64,000 bases of DNA from Scylla paramamosain (taxonomy: Eukaryota > Arthropoda > Malacostraca > Decapoda > Portunidae), in contig NC_087191.1 in the NCBI RefSeq assembly GCF_035594125.1, positions 4,914,467 through 4,978,466 on the forward strand, given 5' to 3'. The notes below the pieces were generated by a model. It did no database searches and was not told where the DNA came from. It saw only the letters and a program-made list of their open reading frames with translations. Shown in pieces: positions 1-15,868 of this stretch; position 1 is the stretch's first letter, and every line of letters begins with the position of its first letter. The position numbers and the translations under genes are program-made.

Positions 1-66
1 TCTCAATCATTCATCCCTTTCTCTGGTAAACTCTGGAACTCCCAGCCTGCTTCTGTATTTCCACCT
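1..66 (+). pseudogene. LINE-A 3' ORF fragment
   Basis: Translates as the C-terminal stretch of the LINE-A polyprotein (SQSFIPFSGKLWNS..ASVFPP), which recurs near the 3' ends of the copies at 7320, 11830, 14405 and 40190. It stops abruptly at about position 66, before the normal 3' UTR and poly-A. There it abuts a minus-strand piece of the same family. The start lies outside the window. Confidence 0.75.
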
Positions 67-738
67 AACTTTATAGAAGCTGTTTTAGCTAGAGATGAGA
101 TGTGAAGTTTCCAATTCAGAATATAAGTAAAGGACAGACCAATGATGTTCAGTGTAGAAGAGGGGGACAGTTGAGTGTCATTGAAGAAGAGGGGATAGTT
201 GTCTAGAAGGTTGTTTCAAAGTTGATAGATGGAGGAATTGAGTTTTTGAGGCATTGAACAATACCAAGTTTACTCTGCCCCAATCAGAAATTTTAGAAAG
301 ATCAGAAGTCAAGCATTCTGTGGCTTCCCTGCGTGAAATGTTTACTTCCTGAAGGGCTGGACGTCTATGAAAAGACGTGGAAAAGTGCAGGGTAGCATCA
401 TCAGCGTAGGAGTGGATAGGACAAGAAGTTCGGTTTAGAAGATCATTAATGAATAATAAGAAGAGAGTGGGTTACAGGACAGAACCCTGAGAAACACCAC
501 TGTTAATAGATTTAGAAGAACAGTGACTGTCTACTACAGCAGCAATAGAACGATCAGAAAGGAAACTTGAGATGAAGTTACAGAGAGAAGGATAGAAGCC
601 GTAGGAGGGTAGTTTGGAAATCAAAGCTTTGTGCCAGACTCTATCAAAAGCTTTTGATATATCCAAGGCAACAGCAAAAGTTTCACCAAAATCTCTAAAA
701 GAGGATGACCAAGACTCAGTAAGGAAAGCTAGAAGATC
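67..738 (-). pseudogene. LINE-A RT fragment
   Basis: Minus-strand reverse-transcriptase segment of LINE-A. It runs from the DISKAFDRVW motif through the SGVPQGSVL-like block (here SGVSQGSVL) and the YADD region to the [11 protein letters not shown] block. A stop, frame shifts and the loss of both EN and 3' UTR make it a fossil. Its 5' side is cut at about 738 by a TA microsatellite. Its 3' side meets an oppositely oriented LINE-A piece at 66/67. Confidence 0.8.
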
Positions 739-754
739 ACAAGTAAAGCATAGA

Positions 755-2640
<1,886 letters not shown>

Positions 2641-2645
2641 TGTTT

Positions 2646-2684
2646 TGTGTGTGTGTGTAATAATAATAATAATAATAATAATAA
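2646..2684. repeat. (GT)n followed by (TAA)n
   Basis: A short GT tract runs directly into nine copies of TAA. The following bases to 2823 carry no recognisable feature. Confidence 0.9.
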
Positions 2685-2820
2685 ACGGTTTATTATTTAG
2701 GCAGATGACAAACTGAAAATGTACATAGGGGATGGGGAAAAACTTAACATTAATCCTAAAGGTAAGTCTAATCTAGGAGGGAAATACTATTGATTGATGG
2801 CTCACACCATGGTGGGAATC

Positions 2821-2823
<3 letters not shown>

Positions 2824-2897
<74 letters not shown>
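2824..2897. repeat. (GT)n microsatellite
   Basis: About 74 bp of perfect GT repeats ending just outside the 3' terminus of the minus-strand LINE-A copy that begins at 2910. Confidence 0.96.
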
Positions 2898-2899
<2 letters not shown>

Positions 2900-2909
2900 C
2901 AGTATATAT

Positions 2910-4394
2910 CTTTTTTTTATATATGAGGGACACTGGCCAAGGGCAACAAATATCTAATAAAAAAAAAAAAAACAAGCCCACAGAGATGCCAGTCCCAGAA
3001 CAGGATCCAAAGCGGTAGTCAAAAATAGAAGGATAAGTGTCTTGAAACCTCCCTCTTGAAGGAATTCAAGTCATAGGAAGGTGGAAATACAGAAGCAGGC
3101 AGAGAGTTCCAGTGTTCACCAGAAAAAGGGACGAATGATTGAGAATACTGGTTAACTCTTCCATTAGAGAGGTGGACAGAATATGGGTGAGAGAAAGAAG
3201 AAAGTCTTGTGCAGCGAGGCCGCAGGAGGAGGGGAGGCATACAGTTAGCAAGATCAGAAGAACAGTTAGCATGAAAATAGCAGTAGAAGACAGCTTGAGA
3301 TGCAACATTACGGCGATGAGAGAGAGCCTGAAGACAGTTAGAGAAAAATTGATGAGACGAAAAGCTTTTGATTCCACCCTGTCTAGAAAAGTGGTATGAG
3401 TGGAACCCTCCCAAATATGTGAAGCATACTCCATACATGGACAGATAAGGCCCTTGTACAGAGTTAGCAGCTGGGGGGGGTGAGAAAAACTGGTGATGTC
3501 TCAGAACGCCTAACTTTATAGTTGTTGTTTTAGCTAGAGATGAGATGTGAAGTTCCTAGTTCAGATTATAAGTAAACGACAGACCGAGGATGTTCAGTGT
3601 AGAAGAGGGGAACAGTACAGTTGAGTGTCATTGAAGAAGAGAGGATAGTTGTCTGGAAGGTTGTGTCAAGATGAAGGAATTGAGTTTCTGAGGCATTGAA
3701 CAATACCAAGTTTACTCTGCCCCAATCATAAATTTTAAAAAGATCAGAAGTCAGATGTTCTGTAGCTTCCCAGCGTGAAATGTTTACTCCCTGATGTGTT
3801 GGACATCTACGAAAAGACGTGGAAAAGTGCAGGGTGGTATCATCAGCACAGGAGTGGATAGGATAAGAAGTTTGGTTTAGGTCATTGATGAATAATAAGA
3901 GAGTGGGTGACAGGACAGAACCCTGAGGAACACCACTGTTAATAGATTTAGGAGAAGAACAGTGACCGTATCCCACAGCAGCAATAGAACGGTCAGAAAG
4001 GAAACTAGAGATAAAGTTAGTGAGGACAGAAGCCATAGAAGGATAGTTTGGAAATCAAAGCTTTGTGCCAGACTCTATCAAAAGCTTTTGATATATCCAA
4101 AGCAACAGCAAGTTTCACCAAAATCTCTAAAAGAGGATGACCAAGACTCAGTAAGGAAAGCCAGAAGATCACCAGTAGAGGGGCCTTGATAGAACCCATA
4201 CTGGCAATCAGGTAGAAGGTTGTGAAGTGATAGATATTTAAAAATCTTCCTGTTGAGGAAGGATTAAAATAAACTTTAGATAGGCAGGAAATTAAAACAA
4301 TAGGACGATAGTTTGAGGGATTAGAACGGTCACCCTTTTTTAGGAACAGGCTGAAAGTAGGCAAACTTCCAGCAAGAAAGAAAGCTAGATGTTG
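2910..4394 (-). pseudogene. LINE-A RT 3' half and 3' UTR
   Basis: Encodes the LINE-A reverse transcriptase from QPVPKKGDRSN through DISKAFDRVW, SGVPQGSVL and the YADD-equivalent block (CADDTT here) to the C-terminal domain near 3066, in several frames. The A-to-C change at the YADD tyrosine/alanine positions and multiple frameshifts show it is dead. The 3' UTR and poly-A tail follow down to 2910. Confidence 0.82.
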
Positions 4395-4482
4395 TCTCTA
4401 AAGACAACTCTCTTCCTCTCCACACAAAACTACAAGCATCTAATAAGACACACACCCTTCACTCAAAAATTTTAAAATTATC

Positions 4483-5346
4483 ATGGCGGCTCCTACACCA
4501 GCCTCGGAGTCCCCATCTGGGGAGGGGACCATAAATGTCCCCAGGTCGGACTGCCTTTCTGTCGACGACCCTAAGTGTCCTGACACCCCCCTCAACTTTT
4601 TCTTCATTAACTTCTGCAACATTCGCGGTCTAAGATCAAATTTTCAATCTGTAGAACACCACCTCTCCTCTTCTAAATCTCATCTTCTTTTCCTCACTGA
4701 AACTCAGGTGTCTGAGGCAACTGACAGTAGCCCCTTTTCTGTTCCCTCCTGGTTTCTCTACCCTCATTTTCGATCCAAAGCTGGATGCTGCGTTTATGTG
4801 TGCAATGACTTAACCTGTTCTCGTGCCCACGCTCTTGAATCTTCCGAGTTTTCCACCATCTGGCTACGACTACAGAGTCACTCTCATACTAAATTTATCT
4901 GTGCTGTATACCTCTCACCTAACTCCTCTGACTATAAGAAATTCTTTGACTATTTAACTTCCAAAGTGGAGCACATTCTGACCCTCTTCCCTTTTGCAGA
5001 GATCTCCATTCTTTGAGACTTCAATGTTCATCACCAGCTTTGGCTTTCCTCTCCCTTCACTGACCATCCTGGTGAACTAGCCTACAACTTTGCTATCCTC
5101 CATGACCTAGAGCAGTTGGTGCAACACCCTACTCGTATTCCTGACCATCTTGGAGATACGCCCAACATTCTTGACCTTTTCCTGACCTCTAATCCTTCTG
5201 CTTATGCTGTCACCCTTTCTTCTCCGTTGGGCTCCTCCGATCACAATCTCATATCTTTATCTTGTCCTATCACTCCAATCTCTCCTCAGGATCCCCTAAG
5301 TGAAGGTGCCTCTGGCGTTTTGCCTCTGCTAGTTAGGGGGACCTGA
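4483..5346 (+). pseudogene. LINE-A endonuclease domain, interrupted
   Basis: Opens at ATG 4483, the start also used by the copies at 9051 (minus) and 47921. Residues carry the exonuclease/endonuclease/phosphatase fold marks: an N-terminal NIRGL block, LTETQ with the catalytic Glu, a DFNVHH block and GSSDHN. The Gly codon before DFN reads TGA (about 5014-5016), which splits the frame. A second open piece runs 5116-5346. This enzyme nicks target DNA for target-primed reverse transcription. In this copy it cannot be translated whole. Confidence 0.8.
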
Positions 5347-5409
5347 GGAGGTACCTATTTTGCTGATTTTCCTTGGAATGACTACTGCTTCCGTGTCAGA
5401 GACCCGTCT

Positions 5410-6136
5410 TTGTGTGCTGAGTGCATAACAGAGGTGATAGTGTCTGGCATGGAGGCATACATTCCTCGTTCTTTTCCTCGTCCTAAACCTTCTAAACCTT
5501 GGTTTAACACAGCTTGTTCTCGTGCTATACATGATAGAGAGGTGGCCCACAAAAGGTACTTAAGCCTTCCATCACCAGAATCTCATGCACTTTATATTTC
5601 TGCCCAGAACCATGCCAAGTCTGTTCTCCAACTAGCCAAAAACTCCTTCATTAACAGAAAATGTCAAAACCTTTCAAGATCTAACTCCCCTCGTGATTTC
5701 TGGCATCTAGCCAAAAATATCTCCAATAACTTTGCTTCTTCTTCTTTCCCCCCCTCTATTTCAACCAGATGGCACCACTGCTATCACATCTATTTCTAAA
5801 GCTGAACTCTTTGCTCAAACCTTTGCTAAAAACTCTACCTTGGACGATTCTGGGCTTGTTCCTCTCTCTCCTCCAACCTCTGACTACTTCATGCCACCTA
5901 TTAAAATTCTTCGCAATGATTTTTTCCATGCCCTCGCTGGCCTAATCTTTCGGAAGGCTTATGGACCTGATGGGGTCCCTCCTATTGTTCTCCGAAACTG
6001 TGCCTCCGTGCTTGCACCTTGCCTAGTCAAACTCTTTCAGCTCTGTCTGTCAACATCCACCTTTCCTTCTTGCTGGAAGTTTGCCTACATTCAACCTGTT
6101 CCTAAAAAGGGTGACCGTTCTAATCCCTCAAACTAG
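5410..6136 (+). pseudogene. LINE-A EN-RT linker and RT N-terminus
   Basis: Two overlapping open pieces (5410-5799 and 5732-6136) cover the linker with the DFWHLAKNISNN block and the start of the RT with KAYGPDGVPPIVLRN, the usual A-x-GPDG-x-P block of Jockey/CR1-like enzymes. The frame changes at about 5750 in a run of C. It ends at TAG 6134, where other copies read TAC (Tyr of NYRPI). Confidence 0.78.
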
Positions 6137-6343
6137 TGTCCTATTGCTTTAATTTCCTGCCTATCTAAAGTTTTCTAATCTATCCTCAACAGGAAGATTT
6201 TTAAACATCTATCACTTCACAACTTTCTATCTGATCGCCAGTATGGGTTCTGTCAAGGCCGCTCTACTGGTGATCTTCTGGCTTTCCTTACTGAGTTTTG
6301 GTCATCCTCTTTTAAAGATTTTGGTGAAACTTTTGCTGTTGCC

Positions 6344-7447
6344 TTGGACATATCAAAAGCTTTTGATAGAGTCTGGGACAAAGCTTTGATTTCCAAACTA
6401 CCCTCCTACGGTTTCTATCCTTCTCTCTGTAACTTAATCTCAAGTTTCCTTTCTGACCATTCTATTGCTGCTGTGGTAGACGGTCACTGTTCTTCTCTTA
6501 AATCTATTAACAGTGGTGTTCCTCAGGGTTCTGTCCTGTCACCCACTCTCTTCTTATTATTCATTAATGATCTTCTAAAACAAACTTCTTGTCCTATCCA
6601 CTCCTACGCTGATGATACCACCTTGCATTTTTCCACGTCTTTTCATAAACGTCCAACCCTTCAGGAGGTAAACATATCACGCAGGGAAGCCACAGAACGC
6701 CTGACTTCTGATCTTTCTAAAATTTTTGATTGGGGCAGAGCAAACTTGGTATTGTTCAATGCCTCTAAAACTCAATTCCTCCATCTATCAACTCGACACA
6801 ACCTTCCAGACAACTATCCCCTCTTCTTCAATGACACTCAACTGTCCCCCTCTTCTACACTGAACATCCTCGGTCTGTCCTTTACTTATAATCTGAACTG
6901 GAAACTTCACATCTCATCTCTAGCTAAAACAGCTTCTATGAAGTTAGGTGTTCTGAGATGTCTCTGCCAGTTTTTCTCACCCCCCCAGCTGCTAACTCTG
7001 TACAAGGGCCTTATCTGTCCATGTATGGAGTATGCTTCACATGTCTGGGGGGGTTCCACTCATACTGCTCTTCTAGACAGGGTGGAATCAAAAGCTTTTC
7101 GTCTCATCAACTCCTCTCCTCTAACTGACTGTCTTCAACCTCTCTCTCACCGCCACAATGTTGCATATCTAGCTGTCTTCTACCGCTATTTTCATGCTAA
7201 CTGCTCCTCTGATCTAGCTAACTGCATGCCTCCCCTCCTTCCGCGGCCTCGCTGCAGAAGACTTTCTTCTTTCTCTCACCCCTATTTTGTCCACCTCTCT
7301 AACGCAAGAGTTAACCAGTATTCTCAATCATTCATCCCTTTCTCTGGTAAACTCTGGAACTCGCTGCCTGCTTCTGTATTTCCACCTTCCTATGACTTGA
7401 ATTCCTTCAAGAGGGAGGTTTCAGGACACTTATTCATCAATTTTTGA
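6344..7447 (+). pseudogene. LINE-A reverse transcriptase core and C-terminus
   Basis: The longest open LINE-A frame here (367 aa). In order it holds DISKAFDRVW (motif A with the catalytic Asp), SGVPQGSVLSP (motif B), SYADDTTL (motif C), the [11 protein letters not shown] block and the C-terminal region ending FKREVSGHL. All catalytic aspartates are present, so this half looks potentially functional. The upstream stops mean no complete protein is encoded. The stop at 7445-7447 is followed by the 3' UTR. Confidence 0.85.
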
Positions 7448-7552
7448 CCACTGCTTTGATCCTTTTATGGGACTGGCATTTCAGTGGGCATTTTTTTTTA
7501 TTAGATTTTTGTTGCCCTTGGCCAGTGTCCTTCCTACATAAAAAAAAAAAAA

Positions 7553-9187
7553 TAATTGAATTTAAAGAGTTTGACTTGGCAAAGTGCAAACACTGAGGCA
7601 CAGTTTCAGAGAACAATAGGAGGGACCCCATCAGGTCCATAAGCATTCCTACAGTTTAGGTCAGCGAGAGCATGGAAAACATAATTGCGAAGAATTTTAA
7701 TAGGTAGCATGAAGTAGTTAGAGGGTGGAGAGGAAGGAACAAGCCCAGAATCATCTAAGGTAGAGTTTTTAGCAAAGGTTTGAGCGAAGAGTTCAGCTTT
7801 AGAAATAGATGTGATAACAGTGGTGTCATCTGGCTGAAAAAAGGAGGGAAAGAAGAAGCAAAGTTATTGGAGATATTTTTGGTTAGATGCCAGAAGTCAT
7901 GAGGGGAGTTAGATCTTGAAAGATTTTGACACTTTCTATTAATGAAGGAGTTTTTGGCTAGTTGGAAAACAGACTTGGCATGGTTCTAGACAGAAATATA
8001 AAGTGCATGAGATTCTGGTAATGGTAAGCTTAAGTACCTTTTGTGGCCCACCACTCTATCATGTATAACTCGAGAACAAGCTGTATTAAACCAAGGTTTG
8101 GAAAGTTTAGGTCGAGAAAAAGAGTGAGGAATGTACGCCTCCATGCCAGACACTATCACCTTTGCTATGAGCTGGCACACAAAGACGGGTCTCTGACATG
8201 GAAGCAGTAGTCATCCCAAGAAAAATCAGCAAAATACTTCCTGAGGTACCCCCAACTAGCAGAGGCAAAACAGCAGAAGCACCTTCGCTTAAGGGGGGGA
8301 TCCTGAGGAGGGGTTGGAGCAATAGGACAAGATACAGATATGAGATTGCAATTGGAGGAGCCCAACGGAAAAGAGGGGTTAATAATGTTGGGCGTATCTC
8401 CAAGATGGTCAAGAATACGAGTAAAGTGTTGCACCAATTGCTCTAGGTCGTGGAGGATAGCAAAGTTGGAAACTAGTTCACCAGGATGGTCAGTGAAGGG
8501 AGAGGAAAGCCAAAGCTGGTGGTGAACATTGAAGTCTTCAAGAATGGAGATCTCTGCAAAAAGGGAAGAGTCAGAATGTGTTCCACTTTGGAAGTTAAGT
8601 AGTCAAAGAATTTCTTATAGTAAGAGGAGTTAGATGAGAGGTATACAGCACAGATAAATTTAGTTTGAGAGTGACTCTGTAGTTGTAGCCAGATGGTGGA
8701 AAACTCATAATATTCAAGAGCGTGGGCATGAGAGCAGGTTAAGTCTTTGCACACATAAACGTAACATCCAGCTTTGGATTGAAAATGAGGATAGAGAAAG
8801 TAGGAGGGAACAGAAAAGGGGCTACTGTTCATTGCCTCAGACACCTGAGTTTAAGTGAGGAAAAGAAGATGAGGTTTAGAAGAGGAGAGGTGGTGTTCTA
8901 CAGAATGAAAATTAGATCTTAGACCATGAATGTTGCAGTAGTTAATGAAGAAAAATTGAGGAGGGCTGTTATCAGAAGAGCAGTTCGACCTGCGGACATT
9001 TGTGGTCACCTCCCCAGATGGGAATTCTGAGGCTGGTGGAGGAGTCGCCATGATAATTTTAAATTTTTGAGTGAAGGGTGTGTGTGTTATTAGGTGCTTG
9101 TAGTTTTGTTAGGAGGGAGTTATATTTGTGTTGTAAGACCTCACTGGGAGTAATTATCATTTTGGGAGGTGCCTACTGCCTCCTCCT
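7553..9187 (-). pseudogene. LINE-A 5' UTR, EN and linker, 5' half
   Basis: Minus-strand 5' half of the older copy. ATG at 9051, then the FFFINYCNIHGLRSNF block, a CYVYVCKDLTCS block and the [15 protein letters not shown] block, through the linker to the AYGPDGVPP block and LVKLF. Stops and frame shifts are scattered throughout. It is cut at 7553, next to the poly-A of the nested copy. Confidence 0.82.
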
Positions 9188-10188
<1,001 letters not shown>

Positions 10189-13165
10189 ATGGACTCTACA
10201 GACACAGTTCCTAACTTTATAGACAACCTTGATGAAGATTTGGCTTTGCTTCTTCTTCTTTCCCTCCTTTATTTCAACCAGATGGCACCACTGCTATCAC
10301 ATCTATCTCTAAAGCTGAACTCTTCGCTCAAACCTTATTCAAACCTTAGCTAAAAACTCTTACTTGGAAAATTCAGGGCTTGTTCCTTTGTTCCTTCCTC
10401 TCCTCCATCCTCTGACTATTTCATGCTACCTATTAAAATTCTTCACAATGATCTTTTCCATGCCCTTGCTGGCCTAAACCCTCAGAAGGCTTAGGAACCT
10501 GATGGGGTTCCTCCTATTGTTCTCCGAAACTGTGCCTCAGTGCCCGCACTTTGCCAAGTCAAACTCTTTCAATTCTATCTGTCAACATCTAGCTTTCTTT
10601 TTTGCTGGAAGTTTGCCTACATTCAGCCTGTTCCTAAAAAAAGGGTGACCGTTCCAATCCCTCAAACTATCATCCTATTGTTTTAATTTCCTGCCTATCT
10701 AAAGTTTTTTAATCCATCCTCAACAGGAAGATTCTTAAATATCTATCACTTCACAACCTTCTACCTGATTGCCAGTATGGGTTCCATCAAGGCCCCTCTA
10801 CTGGTGATCTTCTGGCTTTCCTTACAGAGTCTTGGTCATCCTCTTTTAGAGATTTTTGGTGAAACTTTTGCTGTTAACTTGGGCATATCAAAAGCTTTTG
10901 AGAGTCTGGCAAAAAGCTTTGATTTCCAAACTACCCTCCTACGGCTTCTATCCTTCTCTTTGTAACTTCATCTCAAGTTTCCTTTCTAACCATTCTATTG
11001 CTGCTGTTCTTCTCCTAAATCTATTAACAGTGGTGTTCCACAGGGTTCTGTCCTGTCACCCACTCTCTTATTATTCATCAATGACCTAAACCAAACTTCT
11101 TATCCTATCCACTCCTACGCTGATGATACCATCCTGCACTTTTCCACATCTTTTCATAGACATCCAACCCTTCAGGAAGTAAACATTTCACACAGGGGAG
11201 CCACAGAATGACTGACTTCTGATCTTTCTAAAATTTCTGATTGGGGCAGAGCAAACTTGGTATTATTCAATGCCTCAAAAACTAATTCTTCCATCTATCA
11301 ACTCAACACAACCTTCCAGACAACTATCCTCTCTTCTTCAATGACACTCAACTGTCCCCCTCCTTTACACTGAACATCCTCAGTCTGTCCTTTACTTATA
11401 ATCTGAACTGAAAACTACACATCTCATCTCTAGCTTAAACAGCTTCTATGAAGTTAGGCTTTTTGAGACGTCTCCACCAGTTTTTCTCACCCTTCCAACT
11501 GCTAGCTCTGTACAAGGGCCTTATCTGTTCATGTATGGAGTATGCTTCATGTATGGGGAGTTCCACTCACACTGCTCTTCTAGACAGGGTGGAATCAAAA
11601 GCTTCTCGTCTCATCAACTCCTCTCCTCTAACTGACTGTCTTTAGTCTCTCTCTCATCACCACAATGTTGCATATCTAGCTATCTTCTACTGCTATTTTC
11701 ATGGTAAATGCTCTTCTAATCTTGCTAACTGCATGCATCCCCTCTTCCTGCAGCCTCGCTGCACAAGACTTTCTTCTTTCTCTCATCCCTATTCTGTCCA
11801 CCTCTCTAATGCAAGAGTTAACCATTATTCTCAATCATTCATCCCTTTCTCTGCTAAATCCTGGAACTCCCTTCTTGTTTTTGTATTTCCACATTCCTAT
11901 GACTTGAATTCCTTCAAGAGGAAGGTTTCAAGACACTTGTCCTTCAATGTTTGACTACCGCTTTGGGCCCTTTTCCAGGACTAGCATCTCACTGGGCTTT
12001 TTTTTTATTGGATTTTTGTTGCCCTTGGCCAGTGTCCCTCCTACATAAAAAAAAAAAAAGTGACAGGTGACAAAGGAGATATTATCATGGAATTTGAAAG
12101 TGACAAAGATGTGGATGACAGCACAGATTATGAAGAGTGGCTCCTATGGAGAAATAGCAAGACACTAATATGAAACTGATTAGTTAATTAATTTACAATT
12201 TTTTTTATATGAAAGTAACTATGATAATTATGTATTACCAGGCAAGCTATGGGAATATAAAATCATGGTAGAGAAACCATGAGAAACTCAGATGTAGAGA
12301 AGTCCATAACATGGTCCAATAGTATGGAAGGTAGACCAACTGCAAATATATCCAGTGTTGTAGAATATTTGGTAGATGTGAGGTCAGTAAATTCAGAAGA
12401 AATGGCATGGGACTTGTTCATAACATATGATATGATTTCAATATTGTACACTATACAATAAACTCCCATCACTCATCATGGTAACAGACTGCATTGAAAT
12501 TTTTTTTGGTTTGTTGTATGCATGAGATTCATTAGGCCAAAACAAATATAAAACATTTTTCATGGAAGAGTTTGGTCATCCTGTATTTGGTCCAATAATG
12601 TCTGTGAATAAATTTGGATTTTTACATGCAAACCTAACTTTTGACAACATAGATGCCAGACATCAGATATGGCTAAATGACCGGTTTGCTGCAGTCAGAG
12701 ATCTTTTTAAAAAAGTTCAGTGTGACTTCTTGACCATTGATGAAACTTTATATCCTTGTAGAAATCAAATAGGATTCAGGCAGTACAATAAGAGCAAACC
12801 TAAATGATATGGCCTGTTGTAATAATTTGTGAATGTGGTAAGAATTCCATTCACATTAAGGAAGATAATATGCTCAGGTAAACCTTCCAGAGAACCTGGA
12901 TCCCACTATATACATGGTTTATTTTCAACAGTGAAGATTCTTGTAAGTCAGATACAAGAACTTGTAGACCTTAGAGGTAGTCTAGAAAAATTGTGTACCA
13001 GCCTAGAGTTGTTTGAGTGGCTTCAAACAAGTACTGTAGATTGCATGAGAAAAAGCATACCACCAGAGGTAAAGGCAGGCACTTTCTGAAAGGGAAGAGG
13101 TCATACCAGGTGTACCAGACTAAAAATAATGAGGAAATGACTGAATTCTTATGTAGTACCCACCA
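10189..13165 (+). pseudogene. piggyBac-like transposase, broken by two LINE-A copies
   Basis: Fossil DDE transposase of the piggyBac superfamily. An acidic N-terminus starts at ATG 10189 (MDSTDTVPNFIDNLDEDL) and is cut at 10242 by a LINE-A. It resumes at 12060 with another acidic stretch (KDVDDSTDYEEW). Positions 12279-12461 carry SVNSEEMAWDLFITYDMI. Positions 12562-12807 carry GPIMSVNKFGFLHANLTFDN..FLTIDETLYPCRNQIGFRQY, the block just before the first catalytic Asp. Positions 12829-13165 carry SGKPS, LEKLCTSLELFEWL and SIPPEVK. Where family members usually have an Asp in the YTS block there is Glu (SLEKLCTS), and the first catalytic Asp lies in a stop-ridden stretch (about 12808-12840). It ends where a second LINE-A begins at 13166. 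Confidence 0.72.
10243..12059 (+). mobile_element. LINE-A copy, 5'-truncated, inside piggyBac-like gene
   Basis: Starts within the EN-RT linker (FASSSFPP..FQPDGTT region) and runs through the RT to the C-terminus, 3' UTR (GGACTAGCATCTCACTGGGC) and poly-A at 12046-12059. Many small indels break the frame, for example at 10340, 10640 and 11285. 5' truncation plus a 3' poly-A is the mark of target-primed reverse transcription. No clear target-site duplication is seen. Confidence 0.87.
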
Positions 13166-14637
13166 GCCTACATTCAACCTGTTCCTAAAAAGGGTGACTG
13201 TTCTAATCCCTCAAACTACCGTCTCATTGCTTTAATTTCCTGACTATCTAAAGTTTTTGAATCTATCCTCAACAGGAATATTCTTAAACATCTATCACTT
13301 CACAACCTTCTATCTGATTGCCAGTATGGGTTCCGTCAAGGCTGCTCTACTTGTGATCTTCTGGCTTTCCTTACTGAGTCTTGATCATCCTCTTTTGGAG
13401 ATTTTGGTGAAACTTTTGCTGTTGCCTTGGACATATCAAAAGCTTTTGATAGAGTCTGGCACAAAGCTTTGATTTCCAAACTACCCTCCTATGGTTTCTA
13501 TCCTTCTCTCTGTAACTTCATCTCAAGTTTCCTTTCTGACCGTTCTATTGCTGCTGTGGTAGACGATCATTGTTCTTCTCCTAAATCTATTAACAGTGGT
13601 GTTCCTCAGGGTTCTGTCCTGTCACCCACTCTCTTCTTATTATTCATTAATGATCTTCTAAACCAAACTTCTTGTCCTATCCACTCCTACGTTGATGATA
13701 CCACCCTGCACTTTTCTACGTCTTTTCATAGACATCCAACCCTTCAGGAGGTAAACATATCACGCAGGGAAGCCACAGAACGCTTGACTTCTGATCTTTC
13801 TAAAATTTCTGATTGGGGCAGAGCAAACATGGTATTGTTCAATGCCTCAAAAACTCAATTCCTTCATCTGTCAACTTGACACAACCTTCCAGACAATTAT
13901 CCACTCTTCTTCAATGACACTCAACTGTCCCCCTCTTCTACACTGAACATCCTCGGTCTGTCCTTTACTTATAATCTAAACTGGAAACTTCACATCTCAT
14001 CTCTAGCTAAAACAGCTTCTATGAAGTTAAGCGTTCTGAGACGTCTCCGCCAGTTTTTCTCACCCCCCCCCAGCTGCTAACTCTGTACAAGGGCCTTATC
14101 CGTCCATGTATGGAGTATGCTTCACATGTCCGGGGGGGTTCCACTCATACTGCTCTTCTAGACAGGGTGGAATCAAAAGCTTTTCATCTCATCAACTCCT
14201 CTTCTCTAACTGACTGTCTTCAGCCTCTCTCTCACCACCGCAATATTGCATATCTAGCTGTCTTCCACTGCTATTTTCATGCTAACTGCTCTTCTGATCT
14301 TGCTAACTGCATGCCACCCCTCCTTCTGCAGCCTTGCTGCACAAGACTTTCTTCTTTCTCTCATCCCTATTCTGTCCACCTCTCTAATGCAAGAGTTAAC
14401 CAGTATTCTCAATCATTCATCCCTTTCTCTGGTAAACTCTGGAACTCCCTGCCTGCTTCTGTATTTCCACCTTCCTATGACTTGAATTTCTTCAAGAGGG
14501 AGGTTTCAAGACACTTATTCATCAATTTTTTACCACTACTTTGACCCTTTTATGGGACTGGCATTTCAGTGGGCATTTCTTTTTATTAGATTTTTGTTGC
14601 CCTTGGCTAGTGTCCTTCCTACATAAAAAAAAAAAAA
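13166..14637 (+). mobile_element. LINE-A copy, 5'-truncated, inside piggyBac-like gene
   Basis: Begins at the YIQPVPKKG-coding region and continues through RT motifs A-C. The open piece 13427-13879 has DISKAFDRVW, SGVPQGSVL and SYVDDTTL, so the usual YADD is YVDD. The C-terminal domain (14110-14544), 3' UTR and poly-A end at 14637. A run of C near 14067 shifts the frame between the two pieces. This is the second LINE-A to land in the piggyBac-like gene. Confidence 0.87.
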
Positions 14638-15669
<1,032 letters not shown>

Positions 15670-15868
15670 GAATAAAAAAAAATTGACTTACAACAAATAT
15701 ACATTTCAAAATTTATTTTGAAATAGCAACAGAGTCTGCAAAGTTGTAGAAGTAATCATTGGCCTGATCATCTCATATGAATTTCACTTGTTTTCCTTAC
15801 AATCACAAATAATTACTTTTCAACTATAATTTTGCTGTTGCCTGTTTTGCATTAAAATTTTACTACTA

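Larger units (their letters stand above)
4395..7552 (+). mobile_element. LINE-A copy, nearly full length, nested
   Basis: Begins in the family 5' UTR (CTCTAAAGACAACTCTC), about 160 bp short of the longest 5' end seen at 47678. It runs through EN and RT to the 3' UTR and a 13-base poly-A at 7540-7552. It lies inside the older minus-strand copy. I see no clear target-site duplication: about ten bases of the host LINE are missing instead. It is the best preserved LINE-A of the window. Confidence 0.88.
2910..9187 (-). mobile_element. Older LINE-A copy, split by a second LINE-A
   Basis: This minus-strand non-LTR retrotransposon is in two blocks. The 5' half is 9187 down to 7553 and the 3' half is 4394 down to 2910. 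The 5' half ends in the sequence coding ..LVKLF and the 3' half resumes about ten bases later at the STSTFPSCWKF-coding region, so the blocks were once contiguous. A plus-strand LINE-A (4395-7552) fills the gap. The 5' end carries the family's GGAGGAGGCAGTAGGCACC start with a deletion inside the 5' UTR. The 3' end carries the GGCCAGTGTCC/TACATA-type tail and poly-A (seen as T on the plus strand). Confidence 0.85.
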
